A stretch of 64,000 bases of DNA from JAGRGG01 sp965217265 (GTDB lineage Bacteria; Pseudomonadota; Alphaproteobacteria; Geminicoccales; Geminicoccaceae), in assembly GCA_965217265.1 (NCBI GenBank), contig CBDCHP010000002.1, positions 89,947 to 153,946 on the forward strand, in the 5' to 3' direction. The position numbers and the translations under genes are program-made. The stretch's first letter is position 1; each line of letters begins with the position of its first letter. Positions 16,777 through 26,152 of the stretch are shown one piece after another. The notes beneath the pieces are model-generated. The model did no database searches. It was not told where the DNA came from and worked only from the letters and a program-made list of their open reading frames with translations.

Positions 16777-17196
16777 TCACCTCGCCAACCACCGCCGTGC
16801 GTCCCCCCACCCCAGCACCGCCAGCGTCCCCACCGAGGCGTAGAACAACAGCGCCGCCGGGCCGACCCAAGTCAGTTGCCAGATCAGCGTCGGCGCCGCG
16901 GCCGCACCCGCCGCCGCCAGCAGGTAGCCGAGCCCCGGCAAGGGCGCCACGGGCGCGCCCAGCCGCAGGCCGAGGAGTGCCAGTGCCACGAGCGCCGTGG
17001 CGCCCTTCACCGCCGCCATGAAGCGCAGCACGCGCGCGAGTTCGGGGTCGGCGGCGAGGGTCCGGGACGGATCGGCGAGCGCCCAGACCGTGACGACGGC
17101 GAGGACCACTACGGGCGGCAGCGCCGCCTGCCAGGACGTCGGCCGGCGCCCGAGTGCGGCGGGTTGCCGGTTCAACCAATCGAGACTGATCGCCAC
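16777..17196 (-). CDS. Hypothetical small membrane protein
   Basis: A 139-residue protein with about four hydrophobic segments (PPVVVLAVVTVWALA, ATALVALALLGL, LGYLLAAAGAAAA, ALLFYASVGTLAVLGW). The GTG at 17196 is preceded by a strong ribosome site (AAAGGAGGAC), so I prefer it over the upstream ATG. No family recognised; the pattern resembles DoxX-like or other four-helix proteins. Confidence 0.6.
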   Translation of the reverse strand: MAISLDWLNRQPAALGRRPTSWQAALPPVVVLAVVTVWALADPSRTLAADPELARVLRFMAAVKGATALVALALLGLRLGAPVAPLPGLGYLLAAAGAAAAPTLIWQLTWVGPAALLFYASVGTLAVLGWGDARRWLAR

Positions 17197-17334
17197 GCCG
17201 TCCTCCTTTGGTGGAGAGCCCGTCACGGAATGACAGGATCATTCAGCGACGGGGGACACGATATGAAATCAAACGATGGATTTAAACTGTCTTTCTTCAC
17301 CTCCTGTTAAACTGTCTCATCTATCCTTACCCAC

Positions 17335-17363
17335 GGTCCATGCGACCCTGGGACTCCGCCGCC
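17335..17363 (-). repeat. Second interspersed repeat family, constant 29-bp block (copy 1)
   Basis: The reverse complement of this block, beginning GGCGGCGGAGTCCCAGGG, recurs at 32707-32735 without mismatch. In this copy the neighbouring sequence forms a GCCGCGT-CGA-ACGCGGC hairpin. Confidence 0.75.
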
Positions 17364-17427
17364 GCGTCGAACGCGGCGCGGCCTCCTCTTCCACCCTTCA
17401 AGAATATGACAAGGATTAGGTTAAGGG

Positions 17428-17567
17428 AACGCTTGCGCGTGCGCCGGCGCGTGGCCTTTCTCTCTTCTTTTTTGCTTCTTGTTCTCAAACCGGCCCCAAC
17501 GCCCAAGCCAGCCTCAACCAAAAAACAGAAAAAAGAAGGCCGCGCCCCGGCGCACGCGCAAGCGTTC
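17428..17567. repeat. Palindromic intergenic element, copy C
   Basis: A 140-bp copy of the short-core type (no GTTAACG module). Its right end GCGCAAGCGTTCA includes, on the minus strand, the TGA stop codon of the MATE gene. Confidence 0.9.
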
Positions 17568-18951
17568 AAACCCGCCGCACCCGCCAGAGCGCGTAGGCCC
17601 CAGCCAGCGCGTAGGACGCCCCCGCCGCGACGAAGATCCCGCTCAAGCCCATGAACCGCGGCAGGACCAGCGCCAGCGGGACGTAGAGAAGCGCGAAGCG
17701 GACGAGGACGATCACCGTCGCCTCGATCGGCCGGCCGAGCGCGTTGAAGGCGCTGTTGGCGACGAAGATCGACCCGCCCAGGATCAAGGCCGGCGGCACG
17801 ATCCACAAGTAATGCGTAGCGCTTCGCACCACCGCCGCGTCGTCGGTGAAGAGGTTGGCCAGAGGTGCGGCGGCGAACGCCAGGACGATCGCCGCGAGCA
17901 GCCCCCAGGCGGCGGACGCGACCAGGCCCTGCTTGAGCGCGTCGTGCACCCGCGCATCCTTCCCCGCCCCGGCGTTCTGGCCGACGAAGGGGGCGATCCC
18001 GGTCGAGAGCGCCATCAAGGGGATGGCGGCGAAGGACTCGATCCGGCTCGCGACCCCGAACGCCGCCACCGCGTCGGCGCCGTAGGCCGCGATGAAGGCG
18101 GTGACGATCATGATCGCGATCGGGTTCAGCGCCTGCGCGAACGCGGCCGGGAGGCCGATCTGCAGGACCTCGGTGCAGCAGGTGAAGAAGCCGAACACCG
18201 AGCGGCGGTTGAGGACGAGCAGCTTTTCCCGGACGTGCAGGACGTAGAGCGCGATCAACAGCGTCACCGCCCTGGAGGCCACGGTGGCGATCGCCGCCCC
18301 CTTGACGCCCCAGGCGGGCGCCCCGAACCAGCCGAAGATCAACACCGGCGAGAGCGCCATGTTGAGGACGGCAGCGGCGATCATGACGAGGCTCGGCGTC
18401 AGGCTGTCGCCCGTGGCGCGAATGGCGCTGTTGCCGACCATCGGCACGACCAGGAACAAGATGCCCCAGTACCAGACCGTCATGTAGTCGCGGATATATG
18501 GCATCACCCCCGGCCCGGCGCCGAGTGCCGTGAACAGGGGCTCGATGGTCAAGACGCCGACGATCGAGCCTAGAGCGACGACGAGGACGGCCAGCACCAG
18601 CGCGTTGGTGGTGAGCATCCGCACGCGCTCGCGGTCGCCCGTGCCGATCGCCCGCGCGATCACCGAACCGGCACCCGTGCCGAGCCCCATCGCGACGGCG
18701 CCGTAGGTGAAGATGACCGGGAAGGTGAAGCCCAGCGCCGCCAACTGCTCCGTGCCGAGCCGCCCGACCCAAAAGGCGTCGGCGAGCTGGAACGCCTGCA
18801 CCGCAACGATGCCCCAGACCATCGGCATGGCCAGCCGGACGAGCTGCGAGCGCACCGTCCCTCGCGTCAGGTCGCCCCGACGGGCGGGCACGTGCGCCTC
18901 CTCATGCGTATCTGGCGCCTCTATGTGACCAACCCCGGCCGCCTCGGCCAT
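17566..18951 (-). CDS. MATE-family multidrug/Na+ efflux protein
   Basis: A 461-residue protein with twelve hydrophobic segments and the duplicated MATE fold. Motifs include AMPMVWGIVAVQAFQLADAFWVG at the start of the first half and GLPAAFAQALNPIAIMIV at the start of the second. MATE pumps exchange Na+ or H+ for cationic drugs or metabolites across the inner membrane. I chose the ATG at 18951 because GGAGGGGGAG precedes it. The stop codon lies inside the terminal bases of palindromic copy C. Confidence 0.92.
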   Translation of the reverse strand: MAEAAGVGHIEAPDTHEEAHVPARRGDLTRGTVRSQLVRLAMPMVWGIVAVQAFQLADAFWVGRLGTEQLAALGFTFPVIFTYGAVAMGLGTGAGSVIARAIGTGDRERVRMLTTNALVLAVLVVALGSIVGVLTIEPLFTALGAGPGVMPYIRDYMTVWYWGILFLVVPMVGNSAIRATGDSLTPSLVMIAAAVLNMALSPVLIFGWFGAPAWGVKGAAIATVASRAVTLLIALYVLHVREKLLVLNRRSVFGFFTCCTEVLQIGLPAAFAQALNPIAIMIVTAFIAAYGADAVAAFGVASRIESFAAIPLMALSTGIAPFVGQNAGAGKDARVHDALKQGLVASAAWGLLAAIVLAFAAAPLANLFTDDAAVVRSATHYLWIVPPALILGGSIFVANSAFNALGRPIEATVIVLVRFALLYVPLALVLPRFMGLSGIFVAAGASYALAGAYALWRVRRV

Positions 18952-19033
18952 CCGCTCCCCCTCCTGCTCGCCGCCGACAACTTGCACGGCCGGCCGGGAT
19001 TCTCCAGGGGCGATGAGGGAATTTAGGCGGCTT

Positions 19034-19166
19034 GAACGCTTCGCGTGCGCCGCCGCGCGGGCTTTTTGTCCGAGATTGGCCCTCGGCGTTGCGGCCAGTT
19101 TCCTGCGTTAACACTGGCAAAAAGAAAGAAGAGAAAGCCCGCGCGGCGAGCGCACGCGAAGCGTTC
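19034..19166. repeat. Palindromic intergenic element, copy D
   Basis: A 133-bp copy with the GTTAAC-containing core, inverted relative to copy B. It sits between divergent genes (MATE and the FAS1 protein), 82 bp from one start and 79 bp from the other. Confidence 0.92.
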
Positions 19167-19245
19167 ATCCCTACCGTCGGCGTGCCGAGGAACCGCGGCC
19201 GTGGGTGCGGCTTCTATTCGAAGTCGCGATAGGAAAGAGACCCGA

Positions 19246-20562
19246 ATGTCATTCAACTACGCCCGCGGCGGGCGAGCGCCGGCGGGGCCGCGCGCCGCCT
19301 TGCTCAGCGGCCTCGTCCTGCTCGGCCTCGCGGTCCCGCTCGCGGCCAAGGCGGCGGACCTCGTCGCCGCCGCCGCCGAGGACGGGCGCTTTGCGACGTT
19401 CGTGCGAGCGCTGAAGGCGGGCGACGCCGCGGACGTTCTCAGCGACGAGGCGGGGCCGTTCACCGTGCTGGCACCGACCGACAAGGCGTTCGAGAAGCTG
19501 CCCGAAGCCCTCCTCGACAACCTGATGCTCCCGGCGAACGAGGCCGCGCTCGAACGGGTGCTGGGATTGCACATCGTTCGGGGCACCGCCTACGCGGCGA
19601 ACAATCTGCCGGTCAACCTGCAAACGATCGGCGGCGAGCGCCTCGCCGTGACCTTCACCGACGGCGCCCTCACCGTGCGCCAAGCAGCACCCGAGGACGC
19701 GGGCGAGCCGTCGCCGACGATCGAGAGCCGAGAAGGGGCCGAGGCCCGCATCGCCTTCGGCGACGTCGAGGCCGACAACGGCGTCATCCACGGGCTCGAC
19801 ACGGTGCTGCTGCCCGCCGACCTCGGCCGGCTCGAAACGGCCGGCGAGGCGGCAAGGGCCGCAAAGGCAGAGAACGGGGGCGCGCGTGCCGCCGAAAACG
19901 AGGGGTCAAGCCCCGCCGCCGCAGAGGCGGAGCCTCCCCCGCCCGAGCCGGCCGCAAACGGCGCCGACGTCACCGTGACGACCTACCCGCCCGAGGGCGG
20001 GGGCGAGAGCGCGGCGCCGGAGCCCTCGCTCACGCCCCTGCCCGACGCGAACGTGACGGTGACGACCGTGCCGTCCGGTGCGACGCCGTCGCCGGACGAC
20101 GCCGGGTCCGGCGATCGGACCGGAACGACGACCTCCGAGGACAATCGAGCGCCGCCGTCAGAACCCGCCGAGGCTACCGGCACGTCCCCGCCCGAGGAGG
20201 ACGTGACGGTGGCAACCGTGCCGCCCGCCGCCGGAGAAGGCGCCGCGAACGAAGCCGCCGAGAATCCTGCCGCCGGTGCGAAGAACCCTGCCGCGGGAGC
20301 GGCGGTTGACCTGACAAGCCCGCTCGTGCCGGTGAGCGAGCTGATCGGCCGCACCGTGCGCGGCGAGGACGGCGAGGAGATCGGCGAGGTCGAGGACGTG
20401 CTGGTCTCGTTGCAGACGGCCCGGGTCGAGCGCTTCGTCTTGGGAATCGACGACGGCTTCTTCGGCCTGAAGAAGCGGCCCGTGAACGTCGACGTCGGCG
20501 AGGTCAGCGTCGACCCGGTCGACGGCGCGGTGGTCGTCGACCCGGCCGTCGTCGCAAAGTAG
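19246..20562 (+). CDS. Secreted FAS1 (fasciclin) protein with C-terminal PRC-barrel
   Basis: A 438-residue protein with a Sec signal (LLSGLVLLGLAVPLAAKAA). A FAS1 domain spans about 38-185 (FTVLAPTDKAFEKLP, LGLHIVRG, DNGVIHGLDTVLLP). A long Ala/Pro/Glu-rich linker (about 190-360) contains three variants of the motif (D/N)VTVTT(V/Y)P. A PRC-barrel (VSELIGRTVRGEDGEEIGEVEDVLV, about 365-435) ends the protein. FAS1 domains mediate adhesion and PRC-barrels mediate protein or RNA contacts, so the protein may tether something in the periplasm. The ATG follows AGGAAAGAG. Confidence 0.88.
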   Translation: MSFNYARGGRAPAGPRAALLSGLVLLGLAVPLAAKAADLVAAAAEDGRFATFVRALKAGDAADVLSDEAGPFTVLAPTDKAFEKLPEALLDNLMLPANEAALERVLGLHIVRGTAYAANNLPVNLQTIGGERLAVTFTDGALTVRQAAPEDAGEPSPTIESREGAEARIAFGDVEADNGVIHGLDTVLLPADLGRLETAGEAARAAKAENGGARAAENEGSSPAAAEAEPPPPEPAANGADVTVTTYPPEGGGESAAPEPSLTPLPDANVTVTTVPSGATPSPDDAGSGDRTGTTTSEDNRAPPSEPAEATGTSPPEEDVTVATVPPAAGEGAANEAAENPAAGAKNPAAGAAVDLTSPLVPVSELIGRTVRGEDGEEIGEVEDVLVSLQTARVERFVLGIDDGFFGLKKRPVNVDVGEVSVDPVDGAVVVDPAVVAK

Positions 20563-20565
20563 CCC

Positions 20566-21324
20566 TTACTCCAACACCTCGCGCACCTTCGCCGTCACCG
20601 CCCCGCCGAGCTTCTTCTGCGCCTCGGGCGTCATGTGGACCCCGTCGACGCCGTCCAGGACCGGCACGGCCTCGGAGGCGTCGAGGAAGGCGATGTCGGC
20701 CGCACCGGCGAGATTGCCCATCACCTCGCCCAACCGCCCCGAGATTTCAACGCTCTGCGGGCTGAAGACGTCGAAGACCTTCTGCTCGCCGAGCGGCGGC
20801 GGGGCGACGAGCAGCACTTCGGGGGCCGGGTAGTCGGTGCCGATCCCGCCGTCGATCGTCTGCACGAGGCTGACGAGATCCATCGCGCCCAAACCGATCT
20901 CCAAGGGCGTGCGGTCGAAGTAGGACTTGGTGTCGTTGGTGCCGAGCATGACGACGACGAGGTCGAGCGGCAGGTGCGAGGCGAGCGCTGCGGGCAGGTA
21001 GGCGGCGCCGTTGAGCCCGGCCCCGCCGAGCTCGCCGTTCCGCCCGCTGCCCGGCGGGTCGTCGACGTTGGTCGTCCGCCCGCTCAACGCCTCCTCGACC
21101 ACGACGTAGCCCTCGCCCAGGCTCGATTGCATCAGCGTCGGCCAGCGCTCGTCCGGCCCGTAGCGCGTCGTCGGCGTCCCGGCCTCGATCGGCATCCAGC
21201 CCCACGAGTTGCTGTCGCCGAACACCATGACCCGCTTCGGCGCGCCCTCCTGCTCCTGCGCCGCCGCCCCTCCCGCGACGAGGCAGAGGACGACGACGGC
21301 GAGCGGTTTGCGAACGTCGGGCAT
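20566..21324 (-). CDS. SGNH/GDSL-family esterase, exported
   Basis: A 252-residue protein with a signal peptide (AVVVLCLVAGGAAAQ). SGNH blocks are present: FGDSNSWG (Ser38 nucleophile), GLNGAAYLP with the Gly/Asn oxyanion positions, GTNDTK and a C-terminal DGVHMTP with catalytic Asp/His. The pattern is close to aryl esterase/lysophospholipase-like SGNH hydrolases. It converges on the FAS1 gene with only a few bases between stops. Confidence 0.9.
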   Translation of the reverse strand: MPDVRKPLAVVVLCLVAGGAAAQEQEGAPKRVMVFGDSNSWGWMPIEAGTPTTRYGPDERWPTLMQSSLGEGYVVVEEALSGRTTNVDDPPGSGRNGELGGAGLNGAAYLPAALASHLPLDLVVVMLGTNDTKSYFDRTPLEIGLGAMDLVSLVQTIDGGIGTDYPAPEVLLVAPPPLGEQKVFDVFSPQSVEISGRLGEVMGNLAGAADIAFLDASEAVPVLDGVDGVHMTPEAQKKLGGAVTAKVREVLE

Positions 21325-21399
21325 GGGTGCCTCCCTTAGTTGTTCTGCCGGCCGAGGCTGCACGCTTTAGCGGGGCGACACAACCCGAACGACGGCGCC

Positions 21400-21428
21400 T
21401 TGATAGCCTAAACTAGCTAGCCTACAAT
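21400..21428 (+). promoter_or_regulatory. Near-consensus sigma-70 promoter of the vapBC pair
   Basis: TTGATA and TACAAT are separated by exactly 17 bp, with the -10 box 31 bp before the first ATG. The interval contains the palindromic CTAGCTAG, a possible autoregulatory operator site. Such an AT-rich consensus promoter stands out in this genome. Confidence 0.6.
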
Positions 21429-21459
21429 CTAGATAGTTGGTACTACTCAGAACAAAGCA

Positions 21460-21729
21460 ATGACGATGGCTGACTGGACTCTGCAAGACGCCAAGAACAG
21501 GTTCAGCGCCGTGGTCGAGGCCGCGCGCCGCGGGGCGCCGCAAAGCGTTACCCGCCGCGGCCGGCCCGCCGTCGTGGTGCTCGCCGCCGAGGAGTACGAG
21601 CGCCTGCGGCGGCTAGACCAAACTCAGGCGCCGAGCTTCGTCGATCATCTGCTGGCCGTGCCGCGCGAGCCTTCGCCCGACGAGAACGAGGCGCGCGCCG
21701 ACCTTCGCCCCCGCGACGTGACCTTCTGA
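21460..21729 (+). CDS. Phd/YefM-type antitoxin
   Basis: An 89-residue protein with the Phd/YefM N-terminal DNA-binding fold (WTLQDAKNRFSAVVEAARRGAPQSVTRRGRPAVVVL, then AAEEYERL) and an acidic C-terminal toxin-binding tail. The stop overlaps the toxin ATG (TGATG). It should neutralise the PIN toxin and repress the operon. An ATG two codons later is an equally possible start. Confidence 0.9.
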   Translation: MTMADWTLQDAKNRFSAVVEAARRGAPQSVTRRGRPAVVVLAAEEYERLRRLDQTQAPSFVDHLLAVPREPSPDENEARADLRPRDVTF

Positions 21730-22145
21730 TGTACCTGCTCGACACGGACGTGCTCTCCGCGCTGGGCAAGCGCACGCGCGACCCAAGGCTCGCGCGCTGG
21801 ATCGAGGGCCGGGCCTCCGACGATCTGTTCCTGAGCGTCGTCACCATCGGCGAGATCGAGCGCGGCATCGCCAAGCAGGATCGCGTCGATCCCGCCTTCG
21901 CGGTCGACCTGGCGGCGTGGCTGGAGCGGACGACCGCCTTCTACGCTGAGCGCATCCTGCCGGTGACGGCGGCGATAGCAAGGCGCTGGGGGCGCCTCAC
22001 CTTCGATCTCGGCCGCGGCGATGCCGACGTCTTGATCGCCGCCACCGCGCTCGACCACGGCCTCAAGGTCGTGACCCGCAACGTCCGTCACTTCGCTCCG
22101 ACGGGCGTCGAGACCGTCGATCCGTCGGTCGCCGCAAAACAATGA
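21729..22145 (+). CDS. vapC: VapC-family PIN-domain ribonuclease toxin
   Basis: A 138-residue PIN protein with the four acidic positions in place: YLLDTDVLS (Asp5), TIGEIERG (Glu44), DADVLIAATAL (Asp pair) and a C-terminal VVTRNVRHF. VapC toxins are Mg2+-dependent RNases that cut tRNA or rRNA. This is the only toxin gene in the window that looks undamaged. Confidence 0.92.
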   Translation: MYLLDTDVLSALGKRTRDPRLARWIEGRASDDLFLSVVTIGEIERGIAKQDRVDPAFAVDLAAWLERTTAFYAERILPVTAAIARRWGRLTFDLGRGDADVLIAATALDHGLKVVTRNVRHFAPTGVETVDPSVAAKQ

Positions 22146-22149
22146 AAAA

Positions 22150-22915
22150 CGGTTCCCGTCGCGTCGCCTTGGTCCGGCGTGTGGGGAAAGCAGTTCTACG
22201 ACCTGTCCTACGCCGCCGGCATCGGCATGCCGGACGGCTACTGGTTCGAGTACCCGACCTCGACCGTGCCGACCGGCGAGGCGCTCGATCGGTCGCCGTG
22301 GATCTTGGAGAACCAGCCCATACCGGTTTCAAGGGCATCCGCGGGCGTTCCCGCCGCACTCGACGACGTGGTGCGAAACGTCGAACGTATCGGCATTCAT
22401 CCCGGCTACGGCTTGGACGTGCCGGAAGGTGTTTTCACGGCCTCGGTCTATCCCGACGACGTCACAGAAGAACGGGTCGTCCATCTCGACCAGTACACCG
22501 GCGGGGTGCTCGTCGACATGGGGCTCGCCGACCTCGGGGTCCTCGGCTGGGCCGCTTGGAGAACGAATGGGGCATCGGCATCCACATGGGACAGGCGTTC
22601 GGGATCGCGAACCAGATCGTGCTTCTGCTCGCCTACGTCGCGATCGTGCTGATGGCGGTCTCGGCCGCCGTGACGTGGTGGAAGCGCCGGCCCGCCGGGT
22701 CGCTCGGTGCGCCGATTGTGCCGTCCGACTGGCGCGTCCCGAGGGCGATCCTCGCCATCGCCGTCCTCGCCGGCATCTTCTTCCCGCTGGTCGGTCTCTC
22801 GCTTCTCGTCGTGGCCGCGATCGAGTTCGGCGTCTACGCCACGGCACGCGGCTTCGATCGCGAACACGATCGACGCACAACCCTTCTCAGCAACCTGGTC
22901 GGGTTTGGAACCTAG
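22150..22915 (+). pseudogene. PepSY-associated membrane protein, truncated and frameshifted
   Basis: Directly after vapC the sequence reads PWSGVWGKQFYDLSYAAGIG...LDQYTGGVLVDMGLADLGVLGWAA, then shifts frame near 22550-22560 and continues ENEWGIGIHMGQAFGIANQIVLLLA...SAAVTWWKRRPAGSLGAP. These are the middle and end of a PepSY_TM protein (iron-reductase-like membrane family). The N-terminal helices and first PepSY part are missing, and one base shift separates the two halves, so it is a decayed gene. Confidence 0.8.
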
Positions 22916-23694
22916 AGCAGGCGGACGGGATCGCCCGGGGCGACGACGCCCTCGGCCAGCACGGCGGCGTAGGTTCCGGCCGTGCCGCCGTGCGCCTTGA
23001 AGACGTGCCGCAGCAGCCCCGGCTGCTGCTCGCCCGTGTCGGGGTCGAGCGTGATCATCTTGCACCGGGGGTCGCGCTCCAGGACCGCCACCTGCAGCCG
23101 TTCGCCGATCTGCAGCGTGCGGCCGACGAGATCGTCCTCGCGGTACGGGCGGGCGTCGTCCCAGTCGACGTAGAAGTTGGCGCGAAAGCGGCGGCGGTCG
23201 ACGGGGACTCCTAGTTCGTCCGCGAGCCCGCGCGCCGAGGCGTTGCCGAACAAGGAGACCGGCCGGCAGTCGTAGTGGCCGCGCTCGCTGACGCTGAGCC
23301 GCACGGCGCAGCCCGCGCCGGCCTCGAGCTCGGCCTTGAGGTCAAGCGAGGCGACCGGCAGCGTCCGCCCGTCCGGCGTCGTGACCTCGACGTCGAACGC
23401 GTCGGCGGCGGGAAAGACCGGCCGCACGCCGGGGGCCATGGCGAACGATTTGTCGAGTGCCACGGGAAGTGCGGCGGCGGCGCCGTCGCGAAAGCGCGGC
23501 CGGTAGAGCACGAGCCGCTCCAATTCCCGCCCGGTGAGCCAGGGAAACCCCTTCGGCCCGTCCTCGCGGACGAAGGCGTAGGTCCGATCGCCCATCATGC
23601 CGGCAAAGCCGACGAACGCGCGCGCCACCGCCTCGCCCGCCATGCTCTTCACCGGGTAGCGACAGACGGTCTCGATCGTGCCCAGCCGCTCCAC
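22912..23694 (-). CDS. MOSC-domain protein
   Basis: A 260-residue protein with an N-terminal beta-barrel MOSC_N part (YPVKSMAGE, GDRTYAFVRE) and a C-terminal MOSC domain with the conserved cysteine in ERDPRCKMITLDPDTGEQQP. MOSC proteins carry molybdenum cofactor and act as sulfur carriers or reductases (YiiM/YcbX type). I used the GTG at 23694 because of the AAGGGGGAG ribosome site. It lies next to a molybdenum enzyme operon, which may be meaningful. Confidence 0.88.
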   Translation of the reverse strand: MERLGTIETVCRYPVKSMAGEAVARAFVGFAGMMGDRTYAFVREDGPKGFPWLTGRELERLVLYRPRFRDGAAAALPVALDKSFAMAPGVRPVFPAADAFDVEVTTPDGRTLPVASLDLKAELEAGAGCAVRLSVSERGHYDCRPVSLFGNASARGLADELGVPVDRRRFRANFYVDWDDARPYREDDLVGRTLQIGERLQVAVLERDPRCKMITLDPDTGEQQPGLLRHVFKAHGGTAGTYAAVLAEGVVAPGDPVRLL

Positions 23695-23919
23695 GGCGTT
23701 CTCCCCCTTGGACGTGTCGTTCCGCCCATTCGTCGCAGGTACGGCCGAAATGTCCACCGTCGCATCGCGGGGCCGCGTCTGCTCATAGTGCGGCCGTGGG
23801 CGGGGCCTCGTTCCGTTCGCGCGACGTTGCAGCGCCTCAATACAGCATCGCGCCGGCAGCGCCGCGCGCTCGGCGCGAGCCTTGGGACCCCAGAGCTTAG
23901 ATCGGATCGGCGCCGGCCG

Positions 23920-26148
23920 TCAGATGACCTCGCCGAGGCGCTCGGCATCGAATGGGATCTCGCGCAGGCGACGGCCGGTCGCGTCGAACACGGCGTTGGC
24001 GATCGCGGCGGCGGTGGGGCCTTGCGCCGCCTCGCCCGTGCCCAGGAACGGCGCGCCGGGCCGGTCGATCACGTGCACCTCGACGCTCTGCGGGACCGCG
24101 GAGAAGCGCAGGATCGGGTAGTCGCTCCAGCCGGCCGAGGTCACGCCTTCGCGACCGAAGCGGACACGCTCCAGAAGCGTCCAACTTGCCGACTGCACGA
24201 TGCCGCCCTCGATCTGGTTGCGGATCCCGTCCGGGTTGACGGCTTGGCCGCTGTCGCAGGCCGCCACCGCGCGGATCAAGCCGACGCGCGGCGCCTCGGG
24301 CTCGACCGCCACCTCGAACGCGACGGCGCAGTAGGCGGCGAGGTTCTTATAGCGGGCGTAGGCGAAGCCGCGGCCCCGGTTGGGCTGGGGTTGCCAGTCG
24401 TTCCAGCCGAAGCGGTCGGCGGCGGTCCGCACCGCCTCGCGGGCGCGGGGGTCGTCGAGCCGGTCGAGGCGAAAGGCGACCGGGTCGGCCCCGGTCGCGC
24501 GCGCGATCTCGTCGACGAAGCTCTCCAGCGCGAAGACGTTGCCGTAGGCCCCGAGCGCGCGCAGGGCCGAGACCCGCAAGGGCATCTCGGGGATGAAGTG
24601 CTCGACGACGCGGGCGCGCGGCAAACGGTAGGGCGGCACCGCGTTGCGGTCGGCCCCACCCGCAGGCTGGGGGATGTTGACGGGCGCGGCCGGGGAAAAG
24701 CGCGCGGCGATCAGCCGGGCCGGCAACAGGTTCCCGGCCGGGCCCGGCCGGGTGACGTGCGGCGTGCTCCACAGCTCGTAGCGCCAGTCGGCGACCTCGC
24801 CCGCGTCGGTCAGCGTCGCCTTGGCCGACATGAGCATGGCCGAGCCGTAGGGCTCCCACAGGTGTTCCTGCTCGCGCGTCCACTGCACGCGGACCGGCCG
24901 CCCCGGCAGCGCCCGGGCGACGAGTGCCGCGTCGGCCGCGGCGTCGTCGGCGCCGTTGTGGCCGTAGCAGCCGGCACCCTCCATGTGGATCACCCGCACG
25001 TCGGCGCGGTCCATGCCGAGCATCTCGGCGATCGCGTCGCGGTCGGGGTAGACGCCCTGGGTGTGGCTCCAGACCGTGAGCTTGTCGTCCTCGAACAGGC
25101 CGACGGCGCAGGACGGCCCGATCGAGCCGTGCATCTGGTAGGGGCGGCGGTACTCGGCCTCGATCACCCGTCCGGCGGGGGATGCCGCATCACTGCCGGT
25201 CTCGAAGATCACCCGGTCGTCGGACGGCAGCCCGCGCAGGTGCTCGAAGATGTCGGCCTCGGCGGGCAGCGCGTCGCCGCCGGACCAGGAGGCCGCCCCG
25301 GCGAGGGCCTCCATTGCCAGGATCGCCCGCCACTCGCCCGAGGCGACCACGGCGAGGTAGTCGCCGTCGCGCACGACCTTGACGACGCCGGGCATGGCCT
25401 CGACCGCCTTGGCGTCCAACGCGTCGAGGCGGGCCCCCGAGCGGGACGGGCGCACGACGCGGGCGTGCAGCATACCCGGCAAGACGAGGTCTTGCACGTA
25501 AGCGGGCCGGCCTGTGAGCTTGGCCGGGATGTCGACGCGCGGCACCGACTGCCCGATCACGCCGTAGGTCTCGGGTTTTAGGAACGGGCCTTGGGGCTCG
25601 ACGCGGACGTGGAGCACGTCGCCGCCGACGAGCTTGCCGTAGCTGATCGCGGCACCCCCACCGCGCACGACGCCGTCTTCCACGGCGAGCGCCTTGACCG
25701 GCGCGCCGAGCCGCCCGGCGGCGAGGTCGAGCAGGATACGGCGGGCCTGGGCCGCGGCGTGCAAGATTGCCGTACCGCTCTCCTCCATCGAGTGGCTCGC
25801 GGCGGTATAGCCCTCGTCGGGGGTCTGCGCCGTGTCGGCGGTCAGCAAGTCGATCCGCTTGAAGTCCACCTTGAGCTGCTCGGCCGCGACCTGCTGCAAG
25901 GCAGTCTTGATGCCCTGGCCCAGTTCGGCCTTGCCGGTGAAGACGGTAACGCTCTCGTCGGCGCCGACGCGGATCCACGAATCGAGCATCGGATGGTCGG
26001 TGAGGCTGCCCGATAGTTCGCCTCGACCGGCGACCTCGGCCTGGGCCAGAACCCCTTTGGGGAGGGCGGCGACGCCGACGACGAGCGCGCCCCCGGCCTT
26101 GAGCAGGGCGCGGCGGGAGATGTCGTGGCGGGATTCGAGCACGATCAT
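23920..26148 (-). CDS. iorB: Molybdopterin-binding large subunit, IorB type
   Basis: A 742-residue protein with a twin-arginine signal (SRRALLKAGG at 11-20) and the two Mo-cofactor-binding domains of the aldehyde/xanthine dehydrogenase superfamily in the IorB arrangement. Visible motifs are KAELGQGIKTALQQ, YRRPYQMHGSIGPSC, ALRALGAYGNVFALESF and GTGEAAQGP with the catalytic Glu near the C terminus. With IorA it makes a periplasm-facing dehydrogenase for N-heterocycles or aldehydes that donates electrons to cytochrome c. Four bases separate it from iorA upstream. Substrate not predictable. Confidence 0.9.
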   Translation of the reverse strand: MIVLESRHDISRRALLKAGGALVVGVAALPKGVLAQAEVAGRGELSGSLTDHPMLDSWIRVGADESVTVFTGKAELGQGIKTALQQVAAEQLKVDFKRIDLLTADTAQTPDEGYTAASHSMEESGTAILHAAAQARRILLDLAAGRLGAPVKALAVEDGVVRGGGAAISYGKLVGGDVLHVRVEPQGPFLKPETYGVIGQSVPRVDIPAKLTGRPAYVQDLVLPGMLHARVVRPSRSGARLDALDAKAVEAMPGVVKVVRDGDYLAVVASGEWRAILAMEALAGAASWSGGDALPAEADIFEHLRGLPSDDRVIFETGSDAASPAGRVIEAEYRRPYQMHGSIGPSCAVGLFEDDKLTVWSHTQGVYPDRDAIAEMLGMDRADVRVIHMEGAGCYGHNGADDAAADAALVARALPGRPVRVQWTREQEHLWEPYGSAMLMSAKATLTDAGEVADWRYELWSTPHVTRPGPAGNLLPARLIAARFSPAAPVNIPQPAGGADRNAVPPYRLPRARVVEHFIPEMPLRVSALRALGAYGNVFALESFVDEIARATGADPVAFRLDRLDDPRAREAVRTAADRFGWNDWQPQPNRGRGFAYARYKNLAAYCAVAFEVAVEPEAPRVGLIRAVAACDSGQAVNPDGIRNQIEGGIVQSASWTLLERVRFGREGVTSAGWSDYPILRFSAVPQSVEVHVIDRPGAPFLGTGEAAQGPTAAAIANAVFDATGRRLREIPFDAERLGEVI

Positions 26149-26152
26149 CGGT

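Noticed and set aside
23275..25581. A 768-residue plus-strand frame over iorB
   Set aside because: Antisense shadow of a convincing molybdenum enzyme; Arg/Gly/Asp-rich composition without motifs.
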